From Deltaproteobacteria bacterium (lineage in GTDB: Bacteria > Desulfobacterota > Desulfomonilia > UBA1062), in contig JAKPPU010000125.1 of the NCBI GenBank assembly GCA_029547185.1, positions 1-64,000 on the forward strand: DNA of 64,000 bases, in the 5' to 3' direction. A program made the position numbers and the translations under genes. Positions 51,597 to 60,055 of this stretch are shown here, one piece after another. Numbering within the stretch: the stretch's first letter is position 1; every line of letters starts with the position of its first letter. The notes beneath the pieces were generated by a model. The model had not been told where the DNA came from. It did not search any database and saw nothing but the letters and a program-made list of their open reading frames with translations.

Positions 51597-53009
51597 TTAT
51601 GCGTCCTTCGGGATCAGGGAAAGGAGATACTCCCATACCGAAAGGGTTTTGTTCAACGCTTCATCGTCGTGCTGCATGCAGGAGTACATGCGGGTTCCCG
51701 CCAGGGAGCAGATGCCGTGGGCCATGGTGACGATCTGGTAGTCGTCGGCTACCTGCTTGCGGGTGAGGATCTCCATGAAGGCTTCCGGCGCGCTCAGGTC
51801 GAGGGAAAAGAACGACGTGGTCACGTAGTGCATGATGGGTCCATAGTTGTAGACGAAGAACCCGAGGTCGGGCCTCGTCGAGAAGAGGTCGTTGAGCGCA
51901 TTCGTCAGCCTATCCGCATACCGCGTGGCCTTCCCGACGGCGTCGTGCTCTTCCATGAGCTTCAGGGCGTGGTAGCACGCTGCCGTGGAGATGGGGTTGG
52001 CCGCCAGGGTGCCTCCGATGTAGATCTTCTCGCCCAGGCCGCCGTGGCATACGGCCATCACGTCCTTCCTGCCGGCCACCGCGCCTGCCGAAGGATAGCC
52101 GTGGGCGATGATCTTTCCGAGCACAGTGAGGTCGGGCATGATGCCCAGGTATTTCTGGGCGCCGCCCATGTCGAGCCTGAAGCCTGTCACCACCTCGTCG
52201 AAGATGAGGAGCGAGCCGTAGGCGTCGCAGAGCTCGCGCATCCGTCTGTTCCAGTCGGGATGAACCGGGTGGGTGCCCGACTCGCCTCCGATGGGCTCCA
52301 CTATGGCGCCGGCCACTCCTCCCTTGTCCTTATTGTCCTCGAAGGCCTTCTCGAGCGCGTCGAAGTCGTTGGGCGGGACGTCCACGATATGGGCGTAGGA
52401 CTCGCTCGTGATGCCCTTCGAGTTGAGCGGCCCGGTGCCCGGGATGTGCAGGGCGTACACCATCTGGTCCGACCACCCGTGGTAGCTCCCTCCTATCTTG
52501 ATGATCTTCTGCTTCCCGGTGAACGCCCGCGCGATGCGGATCGCGGCCATATCGGCCTCGGTCCCGGACTGGAGGAACCTCACCATCTCCACCGACGGCA
52601 TGTGCCTGATGATCTCTTCTGCCGCGAGGAGCTCGTACTCGGATGTGAGCCCGGTGGCAGGGCCTTTGTCCCGGATGATTTCGATGATCTTCTCGTCGAG
52701 CGGTGTGAAGGCGTGGCCTAAGATGATGGGCGCGCCGGACATGAGGTAGTCGATATACTCGTTTCCGTCGACGTCCCACATCCGGTATCCCTTCCCCCTG
52801 TCCATGGCAAGGGGAAAGGGCTTGCTCTGGCTCAGGTTATGCTCCACGCCTCCAGGGATGAGCCCCTTGGCCCTCTCGAATATCTCGAGCGACTTCCTGT
52901 TTCGCTCCGTGAAGAGCGTGCGCTCCTTCTCGAGCCTGTCTGCCGGCACGGGACGGACCGGCTTCGAGAGGATCTCCTGTCTCCGTGATATGATCTCCTG
53001 ATATTCCAC
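51597..53009 (-). CDS. Class III aminotransferase, glutamate-1-semialdehyde aminomutase-like
   Basis: PLP enzyme of 470 residues. Landmarks: GGVEHNLSQSKPFPLAMDRGKGYRM at the entry (shortened pattern GGV..N), LQSGTEADMAAIRIARAFTGK, GSYHGWSD, the DEVVTGFR motif with the PLP Asp, and VLGKIIAHGYPSAGAVAGR with the Schiff-base Lys. The GSA-aminomutase-like branch includes transaminases and mutases acting on amino-keto or amino-sugar-like substrates. The start is GTG 53009 with GGGGAGAG upstream. It lies 32 bp before the RuBisCO-like gene and 22 bp after the kinase gene. It is not the tetrapyrrole gene hemL, judging from context. Confidence 0.9.
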   Translation of the reverse strand: MEYQEIISRRQEILSKPVRPVPADRLEKERTLFTERNRKSLEIFERAKGLIPGGVEHNLSQSKPFPLAMDRGKGYRMWDVDGNEYIDYLMSGAPIILGHAFTPLDEKIIEIIRDKGPATGLTSEYELLAAEEIIRHMPSVEMVRFLQSGTEADMAAIRIARAFTGKQKIIKIGGSYHGWSDQMVYALHIPGTGPLNSKGITSESYAHIVDVPPNDFDALEKAFEDNKDKGGVAGAIVEPIGGESGTHPVHPDWNRRMRELCDAYGSLLIFDEVVTGFRLDMGGAQKYLGIMPDLTVLGKIIAHGYPSAGAVAGRKDVMAVCHGGLGEKIYIGGTLAANPISTAACYHALKLMEEHDAVGKATRYADRLTNALNDLFSTRPDLGFFVYNYGPIMHYVTTSFFSLDLSAPEAFMEILTRKQVADDYQIVTMAHGICSLAGTRMYSCMQHDDEALNKTLSVWEYLLSLIPKDA

Positions 53010-53031
53010 TTCGCTCTCTCCCCTTTCTTTC

Positions 53032-54648
53032 TCAGTTTCCCTGCGCGGGAAGCGCGCACGTGTTCGAGCTTCTCCTGTTCATCCGGCAGCAGATCTTCCT
53101 GTGGATCCTGTAGAGGTTCAGGAACTCGGCATATATCTCGTCGTAGACCTTCCTGTTCGTGGGGTCGGGGCGGTATTCAGCCTTGATCCGGATGCATTTC
53201 GGGATGTCCTCGACGGTGATGTGCCGCAGGGCGATCGCGGCCAGGAACGCAGCGCCGCGGACATTGGCGTAGATGGGTCCCTCGACCTGCCGGATGGGCC
53301 TGTCGAGGACGTCGGCCATGATCTGCGACCAGACGTCGGAATTGGCGCCGCCGCCGATGAAGTTCAGATATTCGAACCTCCTGCCCATGAATTTCTCCAC
53401 CGGGCCGAGGAGCCATCTCTGGTTGTAGGCCACGCCCTCGAACACGGCGCGGGCAATGTCCTCACGGGTGTTCTCGAGCGACAGGTTGAAGATCGACGAC
53501 CGGATGTGACAGTCCTCGACGGGCGTGCGCTCGCCGTAGAGCCACGGGGTGAAGATCACGTCGTTCGAGCCTGCCGGCACCCTCGAGACGATCGCGTCGA
53601 GGAACTTGAAGATGTCCGGGGCGTTCTCCTCCTGCATGAGCTCGTCCTTGTGGTAGAGGACGTTGTCGCGGAGCCATGTGAGGCATTTTCCGGCGCACTC
53701 CTGCTCGTCGAGGATCATGTACCTGCCCGGGATCGGGCTCGGGAACGACCCCAAGGAGTGCAGCAGGTCGGTCTTCTTGAAGGGAACGTGGGCGGATATC
53801 CACGAAGAGGTGCCGATGTAGAGGTGGCCCTCGTAGTCCCTCACGGCACCCGAGCCCACGCACGCGGAAGGCACGTCGGGCGTGCCGCCGATCACCGGCG
53901 TGTCGGGCGGGAGACCGAGCTCTGCCGCCACGTCCTTCTTCACCGGGCCGAGCACGTCGATCGCCCGGATGAGGTCCGGGAGCTTGTCCCTCTCGATCCC
54001 GGCCATCTTCAGGAGCTTGGGGTGGTAGGCCACGAGGAACGGGTCGCGGTTGTCCGTGACCCAGTGGAGCAGGATCGAGTCGAACGTGGCCGCGAACCTG
54101 CCGGTGAGCATCAAGTTGATGTAGTCCTTGGGCTCGAGGAACTTGTACGTCTTCCTGTAGATGTCCGGGCGCTCCTTTTTCAGCCAGAGGATGTGGGCGA
54201 TGGGGTCCTTGCCCGACGATGCGGGTGCCCCGCCGGTGAATTTAAGCCAGTTCATGAGCATGAGCGGAGGATACCCCTCTATCTTGACAGGACCCTTGAG
54301 CGCCTCCTTGAGGGCCTCGCTTCCCCGGCAGTCCATCCAGATGATGGCGTTCATGAGGTTCCTGCCCTCCCTGTCCACCGGGACCGTTCCCGACCACTGG
54401 GTGGTCACGCTCACGGCCGCGATGTCGGAAGCCTTCACGATCCCCTTTTCAAGCACCTTTTTCGCCGTGGACATGATGGTCTTCCACCAGACTGCCGGGT
54501 CCTGCTCGGCTCCGCCGCCCGGAAGGAGGATGAGCGGGGTCGGCTCGAACTCACTGCATGCCACCTCACCGCACACCGATACGAGAGCGGTTTTCGGGCC
54601 CGACGTGCCCAGGTCGATGGACAGGATGTACTTGTCGCTCGTGCTCAT
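53032..54648 (-). CDS. FGGY-family carbohydrate kinase
   Basis: ATP-dependent sugar or polyol kinase, 538 residues, of the xylulokinase/gluconokinase/glycerol kinase superfamily. Seen: LSIDLGTSGPKTALV, the substrate-side TTQWSGTVPVDREGR, IIWMDCRG, GGTPDVPSACVGSGA (catalytic Asp), YIGTSSWISAHVPF and the C-terminal GGGANSDVWSQIMADVLDRP. The ATG at 54648 overlaps the stop of the epimerase-like gene by 4 bases and has GAGGTGA upstream. It would supply the phosphorylated ketose that the RuBisCO-like protein is expected to bind. The sugar is not deducible. Confidence 0.93.
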   Translation of the reverse strand: MSTSDKYILSIDLGTSGPKTALVSVCGEVACSEFEPTPLILLPGGGAEQDPAVWWKTIMSTAKKVLEKGIVKASDIAAVSVTTQWSGTVPVDREGRNLMNAIIWMDCRGSEALKEALKGPVKIEGYPPLMLMNWLKFTGGAPASSGKDPIAHILWLKKERPDIYRKTYKFLEPKDYINLMLTGRFAATFDSILLHWVTDNRDPFLVAYHPKLLKMAGIERDKLPDLIRAIDVLGPVKKDVAAELGLPPDTPVIGGTPDVPSACVGSGAVRDYEGHLYIGTSSWISAHVPFKKTDLLHSLGSFPSPIPGRYMILDEQECAGKCLTWLRDNVLYHKDELMQEENAPDIFKFLDAIVSRVPAGSNDVIFTPWLYGERTPVEDCHIRSSIFNLSLENTREDIARAVFEGVAYNQRWLLGPVEKFMGRRFEYLNFIGGGANSDVWSQIMADVLDRPIRQVEGPIYANVRGAAFLAAIALRHITVEDIPKCIRIKAEYRPDPTNRKVYDEIYAEFLNLYRIHRKICCRMNRRSSNTCALPAQGN

Positions 54649-55637
54649 TTCGTCACCTCGATGAATCCGTTTTCCGTATACCATGTGTAGGCGTCGTTTA
54701 CCATTTCGCTCAATGTCCGGATGCGGTAGCCGAGCTCACGAACGGCCTTCGACGAGTCGTAGTATGCCTTCACTGACATGAAGCGCGCCTGGCCCGGATT
54801 CATGTCCGGGGCCTTGCCCGTGAACGTCGAGAGGAGCTCCATCACGTATCCGTACGCCGTGAGCATCCATCCGGGCATGTCGAGCCAGGGTGCTGATTTC
54901 CCGAACTTCGACGCGATCAGCCTGCAGAGCTCCCGGTAGGTCGCGTTCACGCCGGCGCAGATGTATCCCTGTCCAGGTACCCCTTTCGTGAGGGCTGCCA
55001 CGTGGGCGCGGGCCACCTCGGTGACGTGGCCGAAGGCAATCCCTCCGCAGGGGACCGCCGGGACCTTGCCGTCGCGGAGATCGAAGAACAGGCGGCCGAA
55101 CTGGAGCGTGAAGTCGTAGGGCCCGACCATGGAGCCGGGATAGATGACGACGACCTCGAGGCCCTTGTCCGCATAGGAGAGGACCCGCCTCTGCCCCTCG
55201 TGCTTCGTGTCCCCGTAGTTGTAACCTGTCCCGGCATAGTTGTAATGCGGCCAGGACTCGTCGGCCAGCCCGCCGGGATTACAGCCCAGGGCATCGATGG
55301 TGCTCGTGTGGACCATCCTCTTCACCCCGTGTTTGAGGCAGGCTTCGGCCACGTTGGCAGGGCCTTCGACATTGATCTTCCGCTGCCTCTCGAAGCGCCT
55401 CTTCCAGAACGACGTGTCGCCGGCGCAGTGGATCACCGCATCCGTGCCTGCCACCGCAGAGTCGACATCGGCCGGGTTCGTCACGTCGCCGAAGAGGATC
55501 TCTTCGCACACATCCTCTATGTACCGCGTCTCCGACCCGGGAAGGCCGAAGGCCCGGACATCATACCCGGCGCGGGCGAGCTCGTGCACGACGTTCGTCC
55601 CCAGGAAGCCGGTCGCACCGGTAACGAGGCATTTCAT
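54645..55637 (-). CDS. NAD(P)-dependent epimerase/dehydratase-family (extended SDR) protein
   Basis: 330 residues from ATG 55637: CLVTGATGFLGTNVV nucleotide motif, the long FGDVTNPADVDSAVAGTDAVIH segment, catalytic YNYGDTKHEGQR (Y-x3-K) and PGSMVGPYDF. It resembles dihydroflavonol-reductase/3-beta-HSD-like and hopanoid-sugar-epimerase-like members, which reduce or oxidise a hydroxyl group or epimerise sugars. The stop of the preceding SDR and this ATG share a base (TAATG), so translation is coupled. Confidence 0.9.
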   Translation of the reverse strand: MKCLVTGATGFLGTNVVHELARAGYDVRAFGLPGSETRYIEDVCEEILFGDVTNPADVDSAVAGTDAVIHCAGDTSFWKRRFERQRKINVEGPANVAEACLKHGVKRMVHTSTIDALGCNPGGLADESWPHYNYAGTGYNYGDTKHEGQRRVLSYADKGLEVVVIYPGSMVGPYDFTLQFGRLFFDLRDGKVPAVPCGGIAFGHVTEVARAHVAALTKGVPGQGYICAGVNATYRELCRLIASKFGKSAPWLDMPGWMLTAYGYVMELLSTFTGKAPDMNPGQARFMSVKAYYDSSKAVRELGYRIRTLSEMVNDAYTWYTENGFIEVTK

Positions 55638-56464
55638 TATTGACGGCCCCTCTTTTTCCTGACGGATGCGATCTGCCTGTCCATCACCCATTCCACCAGG
55701 GAAGGGACAAACCTCTTGGCAGTGCATGATATCCTGGCTTCGAGCCCCGGAACGATGAGAAACCGGTTCGTTTGCATCCCGCTGATCAGGGCCGACGCCA
55801 CCTGCTCTGCGGTCAGGACCCTGACGGTCTTCGAGATCTGCTTCGTTTCTTCGGGCTTTGTCATGTTCTCTACCGCGTATCCGGGGGTGTCGGTATCGGG
55901 AGGACAGAGCACCTGCACCTTGATGCCGCAGGATTTCAGCTCGCTCCGGAGCGCCTCGGAGAAGCCGATGATCCCGAACTTCGAGGCGCAGTAATCGGTA
56001 AACCCGAAGACGCCGACGAGCCCGGCCACGGAGGACGTGTTCACGATGATGCCCCCTTTCTCCTTCATAAAAGGGGTCAAAGCGACGGTCGTGTAGATGC
56101 TTCCCATGAGGTTGACCTGTATCGTCTCTTCGAACTGGTCGATCGCGATGTCTTCAAAACGGCCGGGGTAGGCGCGGCCGGCGCAGTTGATGAGGATGTC
56201 AGGCACCCCGAAGCCAGCCACTGTCCGCTGCATGGCGTCCTTCACAGCCTGCCGGCAGGATACGTCCATAGAGACCGACAGCAGGCGCTGGCTCTCGTTC
56301 TTCCGGCATGCCGAGATATCGCCGAGGGCCTTCGCAAGGCGTTTTTCATCACGGGCAAAGACGGCGACATGGGCGCCGAGGCGAGCCAGCCCTTTCGCCG
56401 CCGCAAGACCGATCCCGCTGGATCCGCCCACGCAGTATACGATCTTGTCCTGAAAAGCTCCCAT
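55637..56464 (-). CDS. SDR-family oxidoreductase close to 3-ketodihydrosphingosine reductase
   Basis: 276 residues; first gene of the RuBisCO-like operon. SDR motifs: VGGSSGIGLAAAKGLA, NCAGRAYPGRFED, NTSSVAG, YCASKFG. The segment CPPDTDTPGYAVENMTKPEE is strikingly like the PPDTDTPG...EN.TKP.ET signature of eukaryotic KDSR. No serine palmitoyltransferase or ceramide synthase is nearby, so sphingolipid work is possible but unsupported; oxidation of a polyol in the same operon is an alternative. Hydrophobic C-terminus (FVPSLVEWVMDRQ) may associate with the membrane. Confidence 0.88.
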   Translation of the reverse strand: MGAFQDKIVYCVGGSSGIGLAAAKGLARLGAHVAVFARDEKRLAKALGDISACRKNESQRLLSVSMDVSCRQAVKDAMQRTVAGFGVPDILINCAGRAYPGRFEDIAIDQFEETIQVNLMGSIYTTVALTPFMKEKGGIIVNTSSVAGLVGVFGFTDYCASKFGIIGFSEALRSELKSCGIKVQVLCPPDTDTPGYAVENMTKPEETKQISKTVRVLTAEQVASALISGMQTNRFLIVPGLEARISCTAKRFVPSLVEWVMDRQIASVRKKRGRQ

Positions 56465-56647
56465 TCCATACCCCCGATATGCTCGGGCTCACTGCCCCTG
56501 GAAAATCTCCATTATGCTACAATAATCGAAGCGACCCGGGGAATGCTAGTGCCGAACCGGTCAAAAAGATGAGAAATCCGGCCAAAAGCCATGGGCCGAC
56601 CTCTTCATGCGCCTGTCCGGACCTGCCCGTACGGCGCGTCCGCACGT

Positions 56648-56684
56648 TTGACTTGCCGGAGAAAACATTATAAAATTTGCCGGA
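56648..56684 (+). promoter_or_regulatory. araC-type gene promoter with two direct repeats (probable autoregulatory sites)
   Basis: TTGACT (56648-56653) and TAAAAT (56671-56676) with a 17-bp spacer. Two identical TTGCCGGA octamers (56653-56660 and 56677-56684), 24 bp apart and in direct orientation, bracket the -10 box. Direct repeats at about two helical turns are the usual layout of AraC-family binding sites. Confidence 0.7.
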
Positions 56685-56727
56685 CGTAACGCTTGGATGA
56701 TCGTGCAATCTTGAAAAGGGGGACAGC

Positions 56728-57735
56728 GTGGCAAAGGGTCGGATCTCTTCGGACAGCGCCAAGTGGCTGGTGAGGCAAGTCCTCTCCATGGACGTGCCGC
56801 TCGACCGCATCCTCAGAGGCACGGGGCTTTCCAGGACATGGCTCCGCGACGAGCACGCCCTCATTACGCCCGAGCAGTACCTCACCATCGTGGGCAATGC
56901 ACTCGATGAAACGCACGATCCCGCGCTCGGCCTCAATATCGGGCCGCTCCAGTACCTCGGCGACCTGGGGTTCCTCGGATATGCGATCATCTCGAGCCCG
57001 AGCCTGAGAGAGGCGAGCCAGACCGCTTTGCAGTTCTGGGAGCTCAACGGCTCCCTCGTGACGCTGTCCTATCGGGAAGACGATGAGCACAGCATATGGG
57101 ACATCTCTCCCGCCTTTCCCATGAAAGACCTCAGGCTGTGGATCTATGCGGTGGAAGAGCTGCTCACGACCTTCAGTACGACCGCGGGCTTTCTCTCGAA
57201 CCGTGCCTTCCGCTATGCCGATATCACCCTGTCGTATCCTGACCCGGGGCACGGCCGTCTCTATCGGGAGCTCTTTTCATGCCCGGTATTTTTCGGCAGA
57301 GAGGCCGACCGCTTCAGGGTCGCGGCAAAATACTCCGATATGCCCACCTTCACCGGGCATCCCCGGATGGCCCACATCTGCCAGCAGCAGTGCCAGGAGC
57401 TGCAGGCCAGGCTGAGGGATGACGACGACCTTACCGCCTCCATCCGGGAGATCATCATTGCCTCGATGGGGCAGATCCCCCATCTGCCGGACGTGGCGAA
57501 GAAGCTCGCCATGAGCTCCCGCACACTGCGCCGGCGCCTGCAGGAACGGAACACTACATACCAGCGCATCCTCGACGAGGTCAGACAGGAGCTCGCCAAG
57601 GAATACGTCGCAGGGACGAACCTGAGCGTCGATCAGATCGCGGGCAGGGTAGGGTTCAGCGAGGCGGCGACGTTCCGGAAGGCCTTCAAGAAGTGGACAG
57701 GCATGAACATCGGGGAGTTCAAGCGCAGGGAGTAA
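56728..57735 (+). CDS. AraC-family transcriptional regulator
   Basis: 335 residues, GTG start after GGGGG. The N-terminal ~220 residues match the arabinose-binding/OruR-ArgR-like ligand domain (DPALGLNIGPLQYLGDLGFLGYAI; VFFGREADRFRV), and the C-terminal ~95 residues are two helix-turn-helix units (LPDVAKKLAMSSRTLRRRLQ and VDQIAGRVGFSEAATFRKAFKKWTGM). It is divergent from the RuBisCO-like operon with 263 bp between, so it is the likely ligand-dependent regulator of that operon and, through the TTGCCGGA repeats, of itself. Confidence 0.93.
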   Translation: MAKGRISSDSAKWLVRQVLSMDVPLDRILRGTGLSRTWLRDEHALITPEQYLTIVGNALDETHDPALGLNIGPLQYLGDLGFLGYAIISSPSLREASQTALQFWELNGSLVTLSYREDDEHSIWDISPAFPMKDLRLWIYAVEELLTTFSTTAGFLSNRAFRYADITLSYPDPGHGRLYRELFSCPVFFGREADRFRVAAKYSDMPTFTGHPRMAHICQQQCQELQARLRDDDDLTASIREIIIASMGQIPHLPDVAKKLAMSSRTLRRRLQERNTTYQRILDEVRQELAKEYVAGTNLSVDQIAGRVGFSEAATFRKAFKKWTGMNIGEFKRRE

Positions 57736-57849
57736 AGGCCGCATCTCATGGAAAAGAGAAGCCCTCTTCAAGAGGGCGTGTAAGCCCTTCGCCGTGGCGA
57801 TCTCCCTGCCTGAGACCGATGAAGCCCTCTTTCGCGACGATTTCCCGGC

Positions 57850-58089
57850 CTTCCGTCCGCCGAGCCCTGCCCGGTTTGATATCCTGCCCGTATAGACGGC
57901 CTTGATCTTCTCCCTCGTCAGTCTGCTCACCGGGTTCGAAGGATGCACCACGGCGATTCCATCCAAGGAAATTGTATTTTCATAAGGATTCACCCCTGCT
58001 GCCTTTGCCTTCCCGATCTCCCCGTCCTTGATCTTGAGGGAAGAGTCGGCCGCGTCAGCTGTCCTGTCGAGCAGGGATGCAAAGATCAT
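57850..58089 (-). pseudogene. pstS: pstS remnant (phosphate ABC transporter substrate-binding protein fragment)
   Basis: About 80 codons encode SSLKIKDGEIGKAKAAG, then LDGIAVVHPSNPVSRLTRE and AVYTGRISN-GLGG, the central part of PstS proteins. There is no signal peptide or N-terminal lobe before it, and after GLGG the frame loses similarity. The gene is therefore truncated at both ends. It lies next to the Pho box and the Pit-PhoBR genes, which suggests that a high-affinity Pst system was once encoded here. Confidence 0.7.
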
Positions 58090-58132
58090 CTGTAGTCCCG
58101 CAAGGCAGCAGAGGCGTTAACATAGGGGAGAT

Positions 58133-58171
58133 TTCATAAAAAATTAACTGAAACTTCATCAAATATTAACA
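58133..58171. promoter_or_regulatory. Pho box: four direct hexamer repeats at 11-bp spacing
   Basis: TTCATA (58133), TTAACT (58144), TTCATC (58155) and TTAACA (58166) repeat at exactly 11 bp with A-rich 5-bp spacers. This is the layout of PhoB/PhoP sites. It lies 108 bp upstream of the Pit transporter gene and 44 bp from the pstS remnant on the other side, with phoB-phoR downstream. Confidence 0.75.
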
Positions 58172-58278
58172 ATTTCACCTTATGAGGGCCATGAGGCCGG
58201 CAAGTTTTTAAAAAATCATGAGATATTTATCATAAGACATAGAGATGAAATCCTTACCGGCGCATAAGGCTTGAAGAG

Positions 58279-59265
58279 ATGACTGCTTATATAATTTTCC
58301 TCATTTCGCTCGCGCTGCTGTTCGATTTCCTGAACGGGTTCCATGACTCGGCAAATTCAATCGCCACAGTGGTATCGACAAGGGTCCTCACCCCGAGACA
58401 GGCAGTGATCTGGGCCGCATTCTTCAACTTCATAGCATTTCTGTTCCTGGGGCTGCACGTGGCCGACACCATAGGCAAGGGCATCATAGATGCGGGCGTC
58501 ATGGACTCGAATATCATCCTCGCCACACTCGTGGGCGCATGTGTGTGGGACATCCTCACCTGGTATCTGGGTCTGCCCACGAGCTCTTCCCATGCGCTCA
58601 TCGGAGGTATGGTCGGCGCCGCGCTGGTAAAGGCCGGACCGGATGCACTCGTTGCCAAAGGCATCATAAAGACCGTGACCTTCATCTTCATCTCTCCCAC
58701 AGTGGGGCTGCTCCTCGGTCTTGCCATCGGCATCGCAGTCTACTGGGCCTTCAGAAAGGCCTCTCCACGGGAGGTCGATCATATCTTCCGCAGGGGGCAG
58801 CTCGTGTCGGCTGCTCTCTACAGCCTTGGCCACGGCGGGAACGACGCCCAGAAGACCATGGGGATCATCGCTGGCCTGCTCTTTTCCGCAGGACTCCTGG
58901 GCGACACGTTCTACATCCCGTTCTGGGTGATCGTATCCTGCCAGGCAGCCATAGCAGCGGGCACCATGTTCGGAGGCTGGAGGATCGTGAAGACCATGGG
59001 CCAGAAAATCGCCAAGCTCAAACCGGTCGACGGGTTCTGCGCGGAAACCGGCGCGGCAATCACGCTCTTTTTCTCGACCATGATGGGAATACCGGTAAGC
59101 ACGACTCACACCATCACCGGGGCCATCATGGGAGTAGGGTCGCTGCGGCGATTGAGCGCTGTGCGATGGGGAGTTGCCGGAAGGATCGTATGGGCGTGGA
59201 TCCTCACAATCCCCGGAGCCGCAGCCATTTCCGCTGTAACGTTCTTCCTGGCAACAAGGATATGA
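58279..59265 (+). CDS. Pit-family low-affinity inorganic phosphate transporter
   Basis: Inner-membrane phosphate:cation symporter of 328 residues with about ten membrane helices. The duplicated family signatures are present: FDFLNGFHDSANSIATVVSTR near the N-terminus and GHGGNDAQKTMGIIAGLL in the middle, plus the PVSTTHTITGAIMGVGS motif near the end. It lacks the long central loop of E. coli PitA. The Pho box upstream suggests induction or repression by phosphate; response regulator and kinase genes follow after 79 bp. Confidence 0.95.
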   Translation: MTAYIIFLISLALLFDFLNGFHDSANSIATVVSTRVLTPRQAVIWAAFFNFIAFLFLGLHVADTIGKGIIDAGVMDSNIILATLVGACVWDILTWYLGLPTSSSHALIGGMVGAALVKAGPDALVAKGIIKTVTFIFISPTVGLLLGLAIGIAVYWAFRKASPREVDHIFRRGQLVSAALYSLGHGGNDAQKTMGIIAGLLFSAGLLGDTFYIPFWVIVSCQAAIAAGTMFGGWRIVKTMGQKIAKLKPVDGFCAETGAAITLFFSTMMGIPVSTTHTITGAIMGVGSLRRLSAVRWGVAGRIVWAWILTIPGAAAISAVTFFLATRI

Positions 59266-59344
59266 GGCCTGCAGCTTCCCGGGACAAGGCGACAATCATC
59301 TTCCATTTTTACTCTAAACTGATTAAAATGCGTTATGCTTTCTT

Positions 59345-60055
59345 ATGATCAAAGACCCCCGGATGGAGACAGGTGATACAGCGATGCACATAACCGTTCT
59401 GGACGACGAGCCGGATATCCTCCACCTCGTCACGCTTCACCTCGAGAAGGCAGGCTTCTCTGTCGAAGGATATACGGACGCCAAGGGCTTCATGCGTTCG
59501 CTGGACAGGAGCAGGCCGGATCTCATTCTTCTCGATCTCATGCTCCCCGATGCGGACGGGTTCGAGATATGCAGCTCCCTGAAGAGGGAGCCCCGCTTTT
59601 CGGCAATACCCATCATCATCCTCACGGCGAAAGGACAGGAGACGGACAAGGTTACCGGACTCGATCTCGGGGCGGACGACTACATCACCAAGCCGTTTTC
59701 CCCGAGGGAATTCGTCGCCAGGGTCAGGGCCGTCCTCAGGAGAAGCGGGCATGAAGAGCAGGGGACCATCACCATAGGCGGCAACCTCGTGATCGATCCC
59801 GAGCGGTTCGAGGTAAGGTCCGGCCCTGAGCTCATCACGCTCACCCAGGCCGAGTTCAGGATCCTCCACCTGCTTGCCTCGAACAGGGGCAGGGTGTTCA
59901 CCAGGGAAAAGATCCTCGACCATCTCTGGGGCACCGAAAAGGCCGTGCTCGACAGAACCGTCGATGTTCACATCAAGAACCTCAGGGACAAGCTCGGGAG
60001 CTGCGGAAAGCTCATCACGAATATCCGCGGGGTCGGGTACAAGATGGAAGCATGA
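59345..60055 (+). CDS. phoB: OmpR/PhoB-family response regulator
   Basis: Receiver domain with DDE acidic pocket (VLDDEPD), phospho-acceptor Asp in LILLDLMLPD, Thr in IILTAKG and Lys in YITKPF, followed by a winged-helix DNA-binding domain (LTQAEFRILHLLASNRGRVFTREKILDHLWG; RTVDVHIKNLRDKL; IRGVGYKME). Starts at 59345, 59363 or 59384 are all in frame; 59384 (MHITVLDDEP) begins the conserved part and gives 223 residues. Named PhoB from the Pho box, Pit and the PhoR-like kinase that overlaps it by 4 bases; the assignment rests on context. Confidence 0.9.
   Translation: MIKDPRMETGDTAMHITVLDDEPDILHLVTLHLEKAGFSVEGYTDAKGFMRSLDRSRPDLILLDLMLPDADGFEICSSLKREPRFSAIPIIILTAKGQETDKVTGLDLGADDYITKPFSPREFVARVRAVLRRSGHEEQGTITIGGNLVIDPERFEVRSGPELITLTQAEFRILHLLASNRGRVFTREKILDHLWGTEKAVLDRTVDVHIKNLRDKLGSCGKLITNIRGVGYKMEA

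Noticed and set aside
50317-51741. 474-codon plus-strand frame over the RuBisCO-like gene, and a similar one at 53101-54690 over the kinase gene
   Set aside because: Both are shadows of strongly conserved minus-strand enzymes.
57761-57777. GCCCTC/GAGGGC hairpin after the AraC gene as a terminator
   Set aside because: The loop is short and no T-run follows.
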